64,000 nt of DNA, from the NCBI RefSeq assembly GCF_036850765.1, contig NC_089491.1, positions 185,235,520-185,299,519 on the forward strand, given 5' to 3'. The translations under genes were made by a program, and so were the position numbers. Under the pieces are notes generated by a model that saw only the letters and a list, made by a program, of their open reading frames with translations, was not told the origin of the DNA and did no database searches. The stretch is from Saccopteryx bilineata (Eukaryota; Chordata; Mammalia; Chiroptera; Emballonuridae). Shown here in pieces: positions 20,218-30,770 of the stretch (within the stretch, counting starts at the first letter, position 1; each line of letters starts with the position of its first letter).

Positions 20218-21227
20218 CTAAGACTGCCAAGACACACTGACAGCGATGGGGCAGGACAGGGTCAGACTGTCAGCAGTTCTTGCAGGATCCTCTGCCACTC
20301 TTGCTCCAGGGCAACAATCCAGCTCAAGAAGTGCTGTGGGAGGCATTGGATGGTTTGCCAGATGTCTTCCCAGTGCATCCCAAGCATGTTCAATGGGGTT
20401 CAGGTCTGGAGAACATGAAGGCCAGTCTATGTGCTTGATTCCTGCCTCCTGAAACATGTTGTTGACGAGATGCACATGGTGGGGCTTTGCATTATTGTCC
20501 ATAAAAAGAAAGTTGTTTCCAACTGCTCCAGCATTGGGTACCACTACAGTGTGCAGAACTTCATCTCAGTATCTGACAGCAGTCAGTGATCCATTTCTGA
20601 TGACGTGGAGGTCGGTGCGACCACCAAAGCTGATGCCAGCCCACATCATGACTCCATCACCACTGAAGGAGTCCTATTCTCACATAAAACATGGATTCTC
20701 CCATGTTTCTCGTTCGGGCCAGATCAGGACATGATGATTGTGAGGTTGCAGATTGAACTATGACTCATCAGAGAAGAGGACAGTTGACCAATCATCATGG
20801 GTCCAATGACGATGCTCATTGGCCCACCTTCTACAGGTTCTATGGTGTTCAGCAGATAACAAAATGCATACCATTGGTGGCCTGGCATGCAGTCCAATAT
20901 GATGGGCCGATTTCGTATGGTCTGGGTGCATATTTATTGTCTAGTGGCAGCAAGAAACTGTACCCATAGCTCTGTTGCATTGCTGCACCTGTTCCTTCTT
21001 GCCAGTAAGGTCAAGTAGCAGTCATCTCTTGCGGTTCTGGCAGATGGGTAACCCTGCCCTTGTCTTCTTCGTACTGTGCCAGTCTCTTGAAAGCGATCAC
21101 ATAGTCTGCTAGTCACGCTTTGGGATGTGCCAAGTCCTGTTGCCACTATAGTCTGTGTTTGACCAGCTTCAAGGTGTCCTATGACTCTCCAGACTCTGCA
21201 TTTGGGCAAATCGTGTTGCAGGGACAT
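20218..21227 (-). pseudogene. Tc1-family transposase, broken
   Basis: The minus-strand frame from 21227 to 20934 encodes the N-terminal helix-turn-helix DNA-binding region (IGHLEAGQTQTIVATGLGTS...VTSRLCDRFQETG). The frame from 20544 to 20218 encodes the catalytic C-terminus with the second Asp (FMDNNAKPHH) and the terminal acidic residue (SPDLNPIEHAWD) of the DDE triad. The first catalytic region lies between them (DGVMMWAGISF, near 20610-20650) and is followed by a TGA near 20565. These stops and frame changes leave it inactive. Transposase and long inverted repeats together make this an autonomous-type copy that has decayed. Confidence 0.88.
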
Positions 21228-21426
21228 GGCAAGGGCTGGGAAATTGCAGGATATGCACTTTCAAGATCAGGGGACATGCAGATACTCCAGTACTTTCAGC
21301 CTTTTGTATAGTGCATTTTCACTAATAAAATAAAAGTTGGTTTTGCATCTCATTTGCATAATAAAACAACTTTCTTTGACTTGTTTGCTTTTCTGATGTT
21401 CTTGTTTAATAAAAAACATCAAATGC

Positions 21427-22341
21427 GGGCTTTTGAAGATGGCAGCAGAGTAGGCAGACGCCCAGACGCCCAGCTCTCAACACCAAACTGGAATACAAAT
21501 CAATTTAGGAAAAATCAGCATGAAAAACCAACACTGAACTGCAAGAAGAGCTCTCAAAAACCAAGGAGCAAAGAGGAAGCCACAATAATCCTGGTAAGGA
21601 GTGCCTAAATCTCCTCTGCTTACAGGAACGGCGGGGGGGGGGGGGGTAGTGAGGCTGAGAGCCCAGAGAGGATTTCACAGAGGAAAAAGAGCAGAAACTA
21701 CTGCTCACAGCCACTTACCTGGCGACCAGGGAGCAAGGTGGGTTGAAAAGACCAGCTTATCTCCCAAGTGGAAAGGACAAGGAGAGGGACAGACTGTGAG
21801 GGGCTAAGGTATGCAAGAAAGAAATAAAAAAGCTGACTCATTCGTGCTGGAGGCGGCCATAGCTGGGGGAGGGACTGAACCTTTCACAAAACAGAGCTGA
21901 AGTGCTTCTGGATCAGAGATCTCCGGACATCTATCCAGCTCCAATCAGCGCAACAAGACACAGCTGAAAACAAGAAGTGGGGAGGAATGGCAGTAACTCA
22001 GGTCTCCATGGAGATCTGAGATACACCTCCCCCTACTGAAGCTGAGAAAAAACCCTGCCCCCAGTGAGATTAGTTGGTGGAAGAGACCTTCAGCATCTCA
22101 GGTTACACCCACAGCATTCCTGGTTACAGTTTCAAGGAAGCCCCCTGCTGAGATCAGTTAACAAGACTATCACTTGTTAAGAAAACAAACAAATCAAGAC
22201 TTCAAAGCTGCCCAAATCCGAAAGTGGATTACAAATAATAGCTGATACCAACCCAAGAAGACCTAGAAATAACACAACTGAAAACTGGAGGCAGACAACA
22301 CCAAGCCTAGACTCAACCAACTCTACAAATAAAACACCATT
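21427..22341 (+). promoter_or_regulatory. L1 5' UTR (internal promoter region)
   Basis: It begins 'gggcttttgaagatggcagc' directly after the target duplication, so the insertion is close to or fully 5'-complete. It contains a 13-G run near 21632-21645. L1 5' UTRs carry an internal RNA polymerase II promoter, but no specific sites were resolved here. Confidence 0.75.
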
Positions 22342-23255
22342 ATGAGAAAACAAAGGAGTGCAACCCAAATGAAACCACAAGAGACACCTTTGAGAGATGA
22401 GCTGAGTGATATGGAAATAATCAAACTTCTAGATGCGGAGTTCAAAATAATGATTGTAAGGATGCTTAGGGATCTTAGAACAACAATGGGGGGGGCAGTT
22501 TGAAAACCTAAATAAAGAAATAGCAAGTATAAAAAAGGATATTGAAATATTAAAAAAGAATCAGTCAGAGATGACAAATACAATATCAGAAATGAAGACC
22601 ACAATGGAAGGAATTAAAAACAGAATGGATACAGCTGAGGATCGAATCAGCGAGTTGGAGGACAACTGGAATGAAGGCATGAAAGCAGAGAAGAAAAGAG
22701 AAAAGGGACTCAAAAAGTCAGAGGAAACACTTAGAGAGCTCTGTGACAACATGAAGAGAAATAACATCCGCATCATAGGGGTTCCTGAAGAGGAAGAAAA
22801 AGAACAAGGAATAGAGACTTTGTTCAATCATATCATAACTGAAAACTTCCCTAAATTAATGCAAGAGAAACTCTTACAAGTCCAAGAAGCACAGAGAACT
22901 CCATTAAAGAGAAACCCAAAGAAACCTACACCAAGACACATCATAATTAAAATACCAAAGCTAAGTGAAAGAGAAAATATTAAAAGCTGCAAGAGAAAAA
23001 AAAGTTATCACCTACAAAGGAGCCCCCATAAGGATGACATCCGACTTCTCAACAGAAATACTTGAGGCCAGAAGGGAATGGCAAGAAATATTCAAAGTAA
23101 TGCAGAACAAGAACCTACAACCAAGACTACTTTATCCAGCAAGGCTATCGTTTAAAATCGAAGGAGAAATAATAAGCTTCCCAGACAAAAAACAACTCAA
23201 GGAATTCATTACAACCAAACCAACGCTGCAAGAAATGTTAAGGGGCCTGTTGTAA
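22342..23255 (+). pseudogene. ORF1: L1 ORF1 (RNA-binding protein), two frameshifts
   Basis: Reading starts at the ATG at 22342. It runs into a stop just after an 8-G run (22488-22495), where the frame shifts. The second piece encodes a coiled coil and the RNA-recognition region with NNIRIIGVPE. A second frame change near 22960-22980 leads to the C-terminal domain (ILKAAREKKVITYKG, EILEARREWQEIFKVMQ), ending at the TAA at 23253-23255. L1 ORF1p binds L1 RNA as a trimer. This copy could not make the full protein. Confidence 0.92.
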
Positions 23256-23313
23256 ACAGATCAAAGTTGGAAAAGAATATAGCAAAAAAAGGAATACACC
23301 TTTAAAGAAGAAA

Positions 23314-26300
23314 ATGGCAATAAACAACTACATATCAATAATAACATTAAATGTAAATGGATTAAATGATCCAATCAAAAGACATAGGGTAGCTGCGTGG
23401 ATAAGAAAACAGGACGCATACATATGTTGTCTACAAGAGACACACCTTAGAACAAAAGACACACATAGATTGAAGGTAAAAGGATGGAAAAAAACATTTC
23501 ATGCAAATGGAAATGAAAAAAAAGCTGGGGTAGCAATACTTATATCAGACAAATTGGACTTTAAAACAAAGGATATAGTAAGAGATAAAGAAGGCCACTA
23601 CATAATGATAAAGGGAGTAATCCAACAGGAAGATATAACTATTATAAATATCTATGCACCTAATATAGGAGCACCCAAATATATAAAACAGACTTTGATG
23701 GATTTAAAGGGCAAGATCAACAGCAATACTATAATAGTTGGGGATTTCAATACCCCACTAACATCACTAGATAGATCCTCAAGAAAGAAAATTAACAAAG
23801 AAACAGCAGACTTATTGGAAACACTAGATCAACTTGATTTAATAGATATCTTCAGATCCTTTCACCCTAAAGCAGCAGAATATACATTCTTTTCAAGCGC
23901 TCATGGTACATTCTCTAGGATAGACCACATGTTAGGGCACAAAAGTGCTCTCAACAAATTTAAGAAGACTGAAATCATATCAAGCACTTTCTCCAATCAC
24001 AATGGCATGGAACTAGAAATGAATCACAACAGAAAAGCTCAAAAATTCTCAAACACATGGAAACTAAATAGCAGGGTGTTAAATAATGAATGGATTAAGA
24101 ATGAGACCAAAGAAGAAATAAAAAAATTCCTAGAAACGAATGACAATGAGCATACAACAACTCAAAATTTATGGGACACAGCAAAAGCAGTGCTGAGAGG
24201 GAAGTTCATAGCACTACAGGCACACTTTCAGAAGCTAGAAAAAGCTCAAATAAACAACTTAACCTTGCATCTAAAAGAATTAGAAAAAGAACAGCAAGTA
24301 AAGCCCAAATGTAGTAGAAGGAAGGAAATAATAAAGATCAGAGCAGAAATAAATGACATAGAGGCTAAAGAAACAATACAGAGGATCAATGAAACTAGGA
24401 GCTGGTTCTTTGAAAAGGTAAACAAGATTGATGAACCTTTAACTAGACTCACCAAGAAAAAGAGAGAGAGGACTCAAATAAATAAAATTAGAAATGAGAG
24501 AGGAGAAATAACAACTGACACAACAGAAATACAAAATATTGTAAGAAAATACTATGAAGAACTGTATGCCAAAAAACTAGACAACCTAGATGAAATGGAC
24601 AAATTCCTTGAAACATACAATCTTCCAAAAATCAATCTGGAAGAATCAGAAAACCTAAACACACCGATTACAACAAAGGAGATCGAAACAGTTATCAAAA
24701 AACTCCCAACAAAGAAAAGTCCGGGGCCCGATGGCTTCACAACGGAATTCTACCAAATATTCAAAAAAGAACTAACTCCTATCCTTCTCAAACTATTTCA
24801 AAAAATTCAAGAGGAAGGAAGACTTCCAAACTCCTTTTATGAGGCGAGCATAATTCTGATTCCAAAACCAGGCAAAGACAACACAAAGAAAGAAAATTAT
24901 AGGCCAATATCTCTGATGAATATAGATGCTAAAATCCTCAACAAAATATTAGCAAACCGGATCCAACAATATATGGTAAAAATCATACACCATGATCAAG
25001 TGGGATTTATTCTGGGGAGGCAAGGCTGGTACAATATTCGTAAATCAATCAATGTGATTCATCACATAAACAAAAAGAAGGAGAAAAACCATATGATAAT
25101 TTCAATAGATGCAGAAAAAGCATTTGATAAAATCCAGCACCCATTCATGATCAAAACTCTCAGCAAAGTGGGAATACAGGGAACATACCTCAACATGATA
25201 AAAGCCATCTATGAGAAACCCACAGCCAACATCATACTCAATGGGCAAAAATTAAAAGCAATACCCTTAAGATCAGGAACAAGGCAGGGGTGCCCCCTTT
25301 CACCACTCTTATTTAACATAGTCCTGGAAGTCCTAGCCACAGCAATCAGACAAGAAGAAGAAATAAAAGGCATTCAAGTTGGAAAAGAAGAAGTAAAACT
25401 ATCATTATTTGCAGATGATATGATATTGTATATAGAAAACCCTAAAGTCTCAGTCAAAAAACTACTGGACCTGATAAATAAATTCAGCAAAGTGGCAGGA
25501 TATAAAATCAATACTCAGAAATCAGAAGCATTTTTATATACCAACAATGAACAGTCAGAAAGAGAAATTAAGGAAACAATCCCCTTCACAATTACAACCA
25601 AAAAAATAAAGTACCTAGGAGTAAACTTAACCAAGGAGACTAAAGACTTGTACTCGGAAAATTACAAAGCATTGATAAAAGAAATCAAGGAAGATACAAA
25701 CAAGTGGAAGCATATACTGTGCTCATGGTTAGGAAGAATAAACATCATTAAAATGTCTATATTACCCAAAGCAATCTATAAATTCAATGCAATACCAATT
25801 AAAATACCAATGACATACTTCAAAGATATAGAACACATATTCCAAAAATTTATATGGAACCAAAAGAGGACACGATTAGCCTCAGCAATCTTAAAAAAGA
25901 AGAATAAAGTGGGAGGTATCACACTTCCTGATATCAAGTTATACTACGAGGCCATTGTACTCAAAACAGCCTGGTACTGGCATAAGAACAGGCATATAGA
26001 TCAATGGAACAGAACAGAGGACCCAGAAATAAACCCACAGTTCTATGGACAACTGATATTTGACAAAGGAGGTAAGGAAATACAATGGAGTAAAGACAGC
26101 CTCTTTAACAAATGGTGTTGGGAAAATTGGACAGCTACCTGCAAAAAAATGAAACTAGATCACCAGCTTACACCACTCACAAAAATAAACTCAAAATGGA
26201 TAAAAGACTTAAATGTAGGCCGTGAAACCATAAGCATCTTAGAAGAAAACATAGGCAGTAAGCTCTCCGACATCTCTCGGAGCAATTTATTTGCTGATTT

Positions 26301-27105
26301 ATCTCCACGGGCAAGGGAAATAAAAGACAGGATAAACAAATGGGACTATATCAAACTAAAAAGCTTTTGCACAGCTAAAGACAACAAGAACAGAATAAAA
26401 AGACAAACTACACAATGGGAGAACATATTTGACAATACGTCTGATAAGGGGTTAATAACCAAAATTTATAAAGAACTTGTAAATCTCAACACCAGGAAGA
26501 CAAACAACCCAATCCAAAAATGGGCAAAAGAGATGAATAGACACTTTTCCAAAGAGGACATACAGATGGCCAATAGGCATATGAAAAAATGCTCAACATC
26601 ACTAATCATTAGAGAAATGCAAATTAAAACCACAATGAGATATCACCTCACACCAGTCAGAATGGCGCTTATCAACAAAACAACACAGATTAAGTGCTGG
26701 CGAGGATGTGGAGAAAAGGGAACCCTCCTGCACTGCTGGTGGGAATGCAGACTGGTGCAGCCACTGTGGAAAACAGTATGGAGATTCCTCAAAAATCTGA
26801 AAATCGAACTGCCTTTTGACCCAGCTATCCCACTTTTAGGAATATACCCCAAGGACACCATAGAACGGCTCGAAAAGGAGAAATGCACCCGCATGTTTGT
26901 GGCAGCATTGTTCACAATAGCGAAGATCTGGAAACAGCCCAAGTGTCCGTCAGAGGACAAGTGGATTAAAAAGCTTTGGTACATATATACTATGGAGTAC
27001 TACTCAGCCATAAGAAATGATGACATCGGATCATTTACAATAACATGGATAGACCTTGACAACATTATAAGGAGTGAAATAAGTAAATCAGAAAAAAAAA
27101 ACTAA
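23314..27105 (+). CDS. ORF2: L1 ORF2 protein, intact 1263-codon endonuclease / reverse transcriptase
   Basis: This is a single open frame from ATG at 23314 to TAA at 27103-27105, close to the usual ORF2p length. The APE-type endonuclease covers residues 1 to about 240, with E42, Y114, D144/N146 and D204 in place. At residue 228, where the conserved S-D-H motif has Asp, the codon is AAT (Asn, 23995-23997). Reverse transcriptase has FADD at residues 699-702 (25408-25419). A C-terminal Cys knuckle C1128-x3-C1132-x7-H1140-x4-C1145 is intact. L1 ORF2p nicks the target and reverse-transcribes RNA in place, and it also mobilises SINEs. Reverse transcription could be intact, but the Asp-to-Asn change probably impairs nicking (inference). 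It starts 59 bp after ORF1, as in other L1s. Confidence 0.96.
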   Translation: MAINNYISIITLNVNGLNDPIKRHRVAAWIRKQDAYICCLQETHLRTKDTHRLKVKGWKKTFHANGNEKKAGVAILISDKLDFKTKDIVRDKEGHYIMIKGVIQQEDITIINIYAPNIGAPKYIKQTLMDLKGKINSNTIIVGDFNTPLTSLDRSSRKKINKETADLLETLDQLDLIDIFRSFHPKAAEYTFFSSAHGTFSRIDHMLGHKSALNKFKKTEIISSTFSNHNGMELEMNHNRKAQKFSNTWKLNSRVLNNEWIKNETKEEIKKFLETNDNEHTTTQNLWDTAKAVLRGKFIALQAHFQKLEKAQINNLTLHLKELEKEQQVKPKCSRRKEIIKIRAEINDIEAKETIQRINETRSWFFEKVNKIDEPLTRLTKKKRERTQINKIRNERGEITTDTTEIQNIVRKYYEELYAKKLDNLDEMDKFLETYNLPKINLEESENLNTPITTKEIETVIKKLPTKKSPGPDGFTTEFYQIFKKELTPILLKLFQKIQEEGRLPNSFYEASIILIPKPGKDNTKKENYRPISLMNIDAKILNKILANRIQQYMVKIIHHDQVGFILGRQGWYNIRKSINVIHHINKKKEKNHMIISIDAEKAFDKIQHPFMIKTLSKVGIQGTYLNMIKAIYEKPTANIILNGQKLKAIPLRSGTRQGCPLSPLLFNIVLEVLATAIRQEEEIKGIQVGKEEVKLSLFADDMILYIENPKVSVKKLLDLINKFSKVAGYKINTQKSEAFLYTNNEQSEREIKETIPFTITTKKIKYLGVNLTKETKDLYSENYKALIKEIKEDTNKWKHILCSWLGRINIIKMSILPKAIYKFNAIPIKIPMTYFKDIEHIFQKFIWNQKRTRLASAILKKKNKVGGITLPDIKLYYEAIVLKTAWYWHKNRHIDQWNRTEDPEINPQFYGQLIFDKGGKEIQWSKDSLFNKWCWENWTATCKKMKLDHQLTPLTKINSKWIKDLNVGRETISILEENIGSKLSDISRSNLFADLSPRAREIKDRINKWDYIKLKSFCTAKDNKNRIKRQTTQWENIFDNTSDKGLITKIYKELVNLNTRKTNNPIQKWAKEMNRHFSKEDIQMANRHMKKCSTSLIIREMQIKTTMRYHLTPVRMALINKTTQIKCWRGCGEKGTLLHCWWECRLVQPLWKTVWRFLKNLKIELPFDPAIPLLGIYPKDTIERLEKEKCTRMFVAALFTIAKIWKQPKCPSEDKWIKKLWYIYTMEYYSAIRNDDIGSFTITWIDLDNIIRSEISKSEKKN

Positions 27106-27406
27106 GATGAATCCATACATAGAAGGGACATAAAAATGAGACTCAGAGACATGAACAAGAATGTGATGGCAACAGGGGCAGGAGGTTGGGGGAGGGGGGA
27201 GGGGGTGAAGAAGGAGAGAGGGGTTAGGGGAGGGGAGGGGCACAAAGAAAACCAGATAGAAGGTGACAGAAGACAATTTAACTTTGGGGGAGGGGTATAC
27301 AGCACAATCAAATGTCAAAATAATCTAGAGATATTTTCTCTCAACATATGTACCCTGATTTATCAATGTCACTGCATTAAATTTAATAAAAAAAAAAGAA
27401 AAAAGA
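27106..27406 (+). other. L1 3' UTR with G-rich tract and A-rich tail
   Basis: A G-rich tract at 27176-27240 is followed by 'cacaaagaaaaccagataga', a signal-like AATAAA near 27384 and an AAAAG-type tail. The layout matches the first L1 at 3619-3889. Confidence 0.85.
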
Positions 27407-27483
27407 AAAAAACATCAAATGCTTCTTTTTTTAATCACTTCATATTCATTTTGAAATATCTCCTAATTTTTGTGAGCAGTATA

Positions 27484-27689
27484 ATAAGGGAGAAACTCCC
27501 ACTTTTTGGACATAAGACTTGAATACGTTTTCATTTTTCACATAGAAAATGCACGAAACTATACAATTCTGTACAGGAACAGACAGACCGTGCACACTTC
27601 CACTTCCCACGCTTGCCTTTTTCTCCACTGCTAATTTCAGCCTCGGCTGTCAGTCTAAAACACTTCACCGTCTCAGTGTGGTCAGCCGA
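27484..27689. other. Intergenic, no recognisable feature
   Basis: This is short single-copy-looking sequence between the Tc1 element and the MaLR LTR. Confidence 0.5.
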
Positions 27690-28108
27690 ATTAGGGCCCC
27701 TCCAAGATGTCCACATCTTGATCCCAGGAGCCTGTGGGTATGTCAGCTTGCACAGTAAATGGACTTTGCAGGTGAGGTTAAGTTAAAAGTCTTGAGATGG
27801 GGAGATATCTTGAGTGATCTGGGTGGGCTAAATAGGACCACAGGGATCCCTGGAATAGGGAAAGGGGCATCTCAGTGAATGAGGCAGCTGTGACTGTGGA
27901 GGCACAAGTCAGAGTACAGAGCCCTGAGCCAGACGTGCTGGCGACCTCTAGAAGCTAGGAAAGGCAGGCATGTTCCTGGAGTCCCCAGGAAGAATGAAGC
28001 CATGCTGACCATTTTAGACTCCTGAGTTCCAGAAATGCAGAGCATCGATCTGTGTTGTTTTAAGAGACTACTTATGTTGTGATATCTAGCAGTGACCACA
28101 GAAAATTG
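27690..28108 (+). repeat. MaLR (MLT1-type) LTR
   Basis: The order 'aagatgtccacatcttgatc', 'aatggactttgcaggtgagg', 'gagatggggagatatcttga', 'gcgacctctagaagctagga' and 'tgtgttgttttaagagacta' follows the MLT1-like LTR layout over about 420 bp. It is diverged, with internal deletions. Confidence 0.75.
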
Positions 28109-28879
28109 GTATTCTCAGGAGCACAGGCATGGCATTGCACAAAGCCAGTGAAAATGGACAATGGAGGGCAATACCATATGGAATAATGAGCAGCTCCTAA
28201 TCACTTGCATTACACATAAATCAAATAAAAGTAATGATAGCCAGGGTAAGATTTAAACTCTCCAGTATTAGTTTTCAGGGTATTTTAAAAATTATGTCTG
28301 ATCTTAGGACCCAGTGGTTTAAATACAATAATTTTCCTGCTTGTTATGAGTTTTTTCCACTTTATTTTTCTATATTTATACCATTCTCCTCTTCATGAGG
28401 TCAAAGTTTATAGTCTAAAATGACCTTTTTCTTGTCTTAGTTATGCTCAGTCAGGAGAAAGCTCTGCTGTGGTTTCAGCTCCCAGAACCCCCATGGGAAA
28501 TTGCATTAGGCAGCTATCAAGTCTGCTTTCTTTAGAGAGTGGAGTCCTGTTTTGAGGGTTAAAAATCAGCTCCCAATCCCAGGGCTACTCAGGAGCCACA
28601 GACTGCCCTGTGTCCTCCTGGCCGGGGCACAGCTCTCACTCACAATGTTCACAGTGGCACAGTGACGCCTCCACAGTCTGTAGGGGACTGAAGTCAAGGA
28701 TTGGCAGCAAGGGACCAGGAGGGGAGTCCTTAGGTTGAAAGTATTATTTCAGATGTGTATCTTCTTTGTAAAGAGACTATCAGAACTAAAGGTCCCCGAG
28801 CTTATAAGGAGCCTGTCATTCTAGGAGGCTGCTTATAGTCTGATATTCTCCCAGTCAAAATTACATGACGGCATTTTTC
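28109..28879. other. Intergenic, no recognisable feature
   Basis: I see no gene or repeat that I can support. Confidence 0.5.
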
Positions 28880-28962
28880 TTAATTTTAATTTTAATTTTT
28901 CATTTACAGTTTCTTTTCAATATTCAATATATTGGTTTCAAGTGTACAGCACAGAGGCTTGC
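28880..28962 (-). repeat. Old L1 3' end fragment
   Basis: The sequence 'ttcaatattcaatatattgg' followed by 'tttcaagtgtacagcaca' resembles old L1M 3' UTR sequence in reverse orientation. Confidence 0.45.
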
Positions 28963-28979
28963 CCTGTGCACACCTGTCA

Positions 28980-29160
28980 CAATTATTAAGTGCACATCAT
29001 GGGCAAGACATGGTGCTATGCATGCAATGAGGATCAATTTGTTCCTTTACTCTCCACATAAACCTTATTATCTTCATTTTACAGATAGGGACATTAGGTG
29101 TTGAAAGGTAAATTGTGCAGTGACATGGTCAATAAGGTGGGATTCAACTCAAACCCAGGC
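28980..29160 (-). repeat. MIR SINE fragment
   Basis: The sequence 'aaaccttattatcttcattt', 'tacagatagggacatta' and 'gtgggattcaactcaaaccc' fits MIR in reverse orientation. Confidence 0.65.
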
Positions 29161-30301
29161 CTGTAAAAAAATTAATATCTTAGATATTTGCAGCAAAACC
29201 AGCAAAACACTAGGAAGTGATATTTTTGTAAATAAAGCTTAAGCAATAAAATTGGTAAATGATGGCATATTGGTTGGTTGGTTGGTTATGTATTTTGTTG
29301 GAAGTCAAGGTAAAATGGTTGCTCTAGATCAGATGTTCCCATAGAAAGGATTGCTCTTCACAACTGCAAGTATCCTAAGCTGTGTACCTGCTTCAGAACA
29401 GTTAAATAGGAGTATGAGGGCAAAAAATAAATACACTTACGCGCATTTCTGAAATAAGCCATTGAGAGATCCTAAGTATTTCCAAACTGCTGATTAAAGA
29501 TTCATATCCTGACTTTATTTCAAGTCTACTGCTCCATGAATTATTCAATCTTTCGAGTAACTGTAGCAAAATACAGCAAGAATGGTAAAGGTGAGAGCTA
29601 AACATGATACCATGTCATGTTAAATGTAAGTTCATATGGTAGAAAGCTTAAGGTACACAGGCAAAAGGTATATAATTGATAGGGGCTCAACGGTTAATCC
29701 ATAACACTGTATTCACTATTTAAAAATTACTGGGTATCAAGACCTTGCTCAGAAATGCAAATTATTATTCTATTACTGCTTCTGGGAAAATCACATTGAA
29801 TATACCTCATTTTAATTTTTTCCCTACAAATATGATTTGCTGAAAATTTGAAAGCCCCTCAAAGCAAACATTTGTTGGTGTAAATAAGAACACAATGTGG
29901 TATCTTTTTACTTTATCTTCAGAAGAGAACATCTTCTGAATATGTTTTTATTTGCCATTCTCTTTCTTAGCATGTTTTCATGTCTATTATTACTAAATTC
30001 ATTGTGATTTTTCAATTTGTATGTCTTTTTTTCTCCATCCTCTGACCTAGCTAATAGACTCTGAGTATGTTGAAAGTCTTGAGGATGCATTTTCTCCATC
30101 TTCTATGCAATTATAGAAGCATTACTATGTAATGAGCACTGACTGTGCTGAATGCTGTAATCAACATGCCTAAGGTCGGCCAAACGAGTGCTTAGCTTAC
30201 AACAGATGCTAAAAGAGGTTTATTAAACAAATGGATATTTCTTAACATGGGGAACCTAACAAAAGTTGAACAATCTGGAGAGCTAAATATTGTCAAAAAT
30301 A
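29161..30301. other. Intergenic, AT-rich, no recognisable feature
   Basis: It contains a short (TTGG)n run near 29269-29288. No gene is supported. Confidence 0.5.
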
Positions 30302-30731
30302 GCCTGACCAGGTGGTGGCACAGTGGATCGAGCATCGGACTGAGACACAGAGGACCCAGGTTCGAAACCCTGAAGTCGCCAGCTTGAGCGTGGGCTCATC
30401 CGGCTTGAGAGCGGGCTCACCAGCTTGAGCGTGGGATCATAGACATGAACCCATGGTTGCTGGCTTGAGCTCAAAGGTCACTGACATGAAGCCCAAGGTT
30501 GCTGGCTTGAGCCCAAGGTCACTGGCTTGAGCAAGGGGTTACTCACTCTGCTGCAGCCCCCCAGTCAAGGCACATATGAGAAAGCAATCAATGAACAACT
30601 AAGGAGACTAACTAAGGAGCTGCAACAAAGAATTGATGCTTCTCATCTCTCTCCCTTCTGGTCTGTCTGTCCCTATCTGTCCCTCTCTGTCTCTCTCTCT
30701 GTCTCTGTCACACACACACACACACACATAC

Positions 30732-30768
<37 letters not shown>
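30302..30768 (+). repeat. Bat tRNA-derived SINE, second type, with CA and TAA tail
   Basis: It starts 'gcctgaccaggtggtggcac', with a B-box-like 'ggttcgaaaccc'. An internal array of 'gcttgagc' / 'gctggcttgag' blocks (30380-30540) follows, then 'gagaaagcaatcaatgaaca' and a CT-rich part. The tail is (CA)n then (TAA)n at 30711-30768. Its head and body differ from the other SINEs here, so it is a separate subfamily. Confidence 0.82.

Positions 30769-30770
<2 letters not shown>

Larger units (their letters stand above)
21427..27406 (+). mobile_element. Near full-length LINE-1 inserted in the Tc1 element
   Basis: The L1 has a ~0.9-kb 5' UTR, ORF1, ORF2, a G-rich 3' UTR and an A-rich tail. It is flanked by a 16-bp target duplication aaaaaacatcaaatgc (21411-21426 and 27407-27422; the leading A residues are shared with the tail). 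The endonuclease-type target (A-rich, rc TTTTTT) fits L1 integration. The duplication and the intact ORF2 indicate a recent insertion. The two ORF1 frameshifts and the endonuclease substitution suggest the copy itself is defective. Confidence 0.95.
19942..27483. mobile_element. Tc1-like DNA transposon with long inverted repeats, split by an L1
   Basis: The element spans 19944-27481 with TA at 19942-19943 and 27482-27483. Its terminal inverted repeats are about 120-140 bp. The left (19964-20100) and the right (27481 back to 27423, then 21426 back to about 21300) share 'actgctcacaaaaattagg', 'aacaagaacatcagaaaagc' and 'aaagaaagttgttt'. With the L1 removed the element is about 1.55 kb, the usual size of Tc1 elements. 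The transposase lies on the minus strand and is broken. Confidence 0.9.

Noticed and set aside
20206..20969. Several plus-strand frames
   Set aside because: They are antisense to the Tc1 transposase on the minus strand.
30380..30540. Repeated 'gcttgag' units as a CRISPR-like array
   Set aside because: The units are short, irregular and part of a SINE. There are no spacers and the genome is mammalian.
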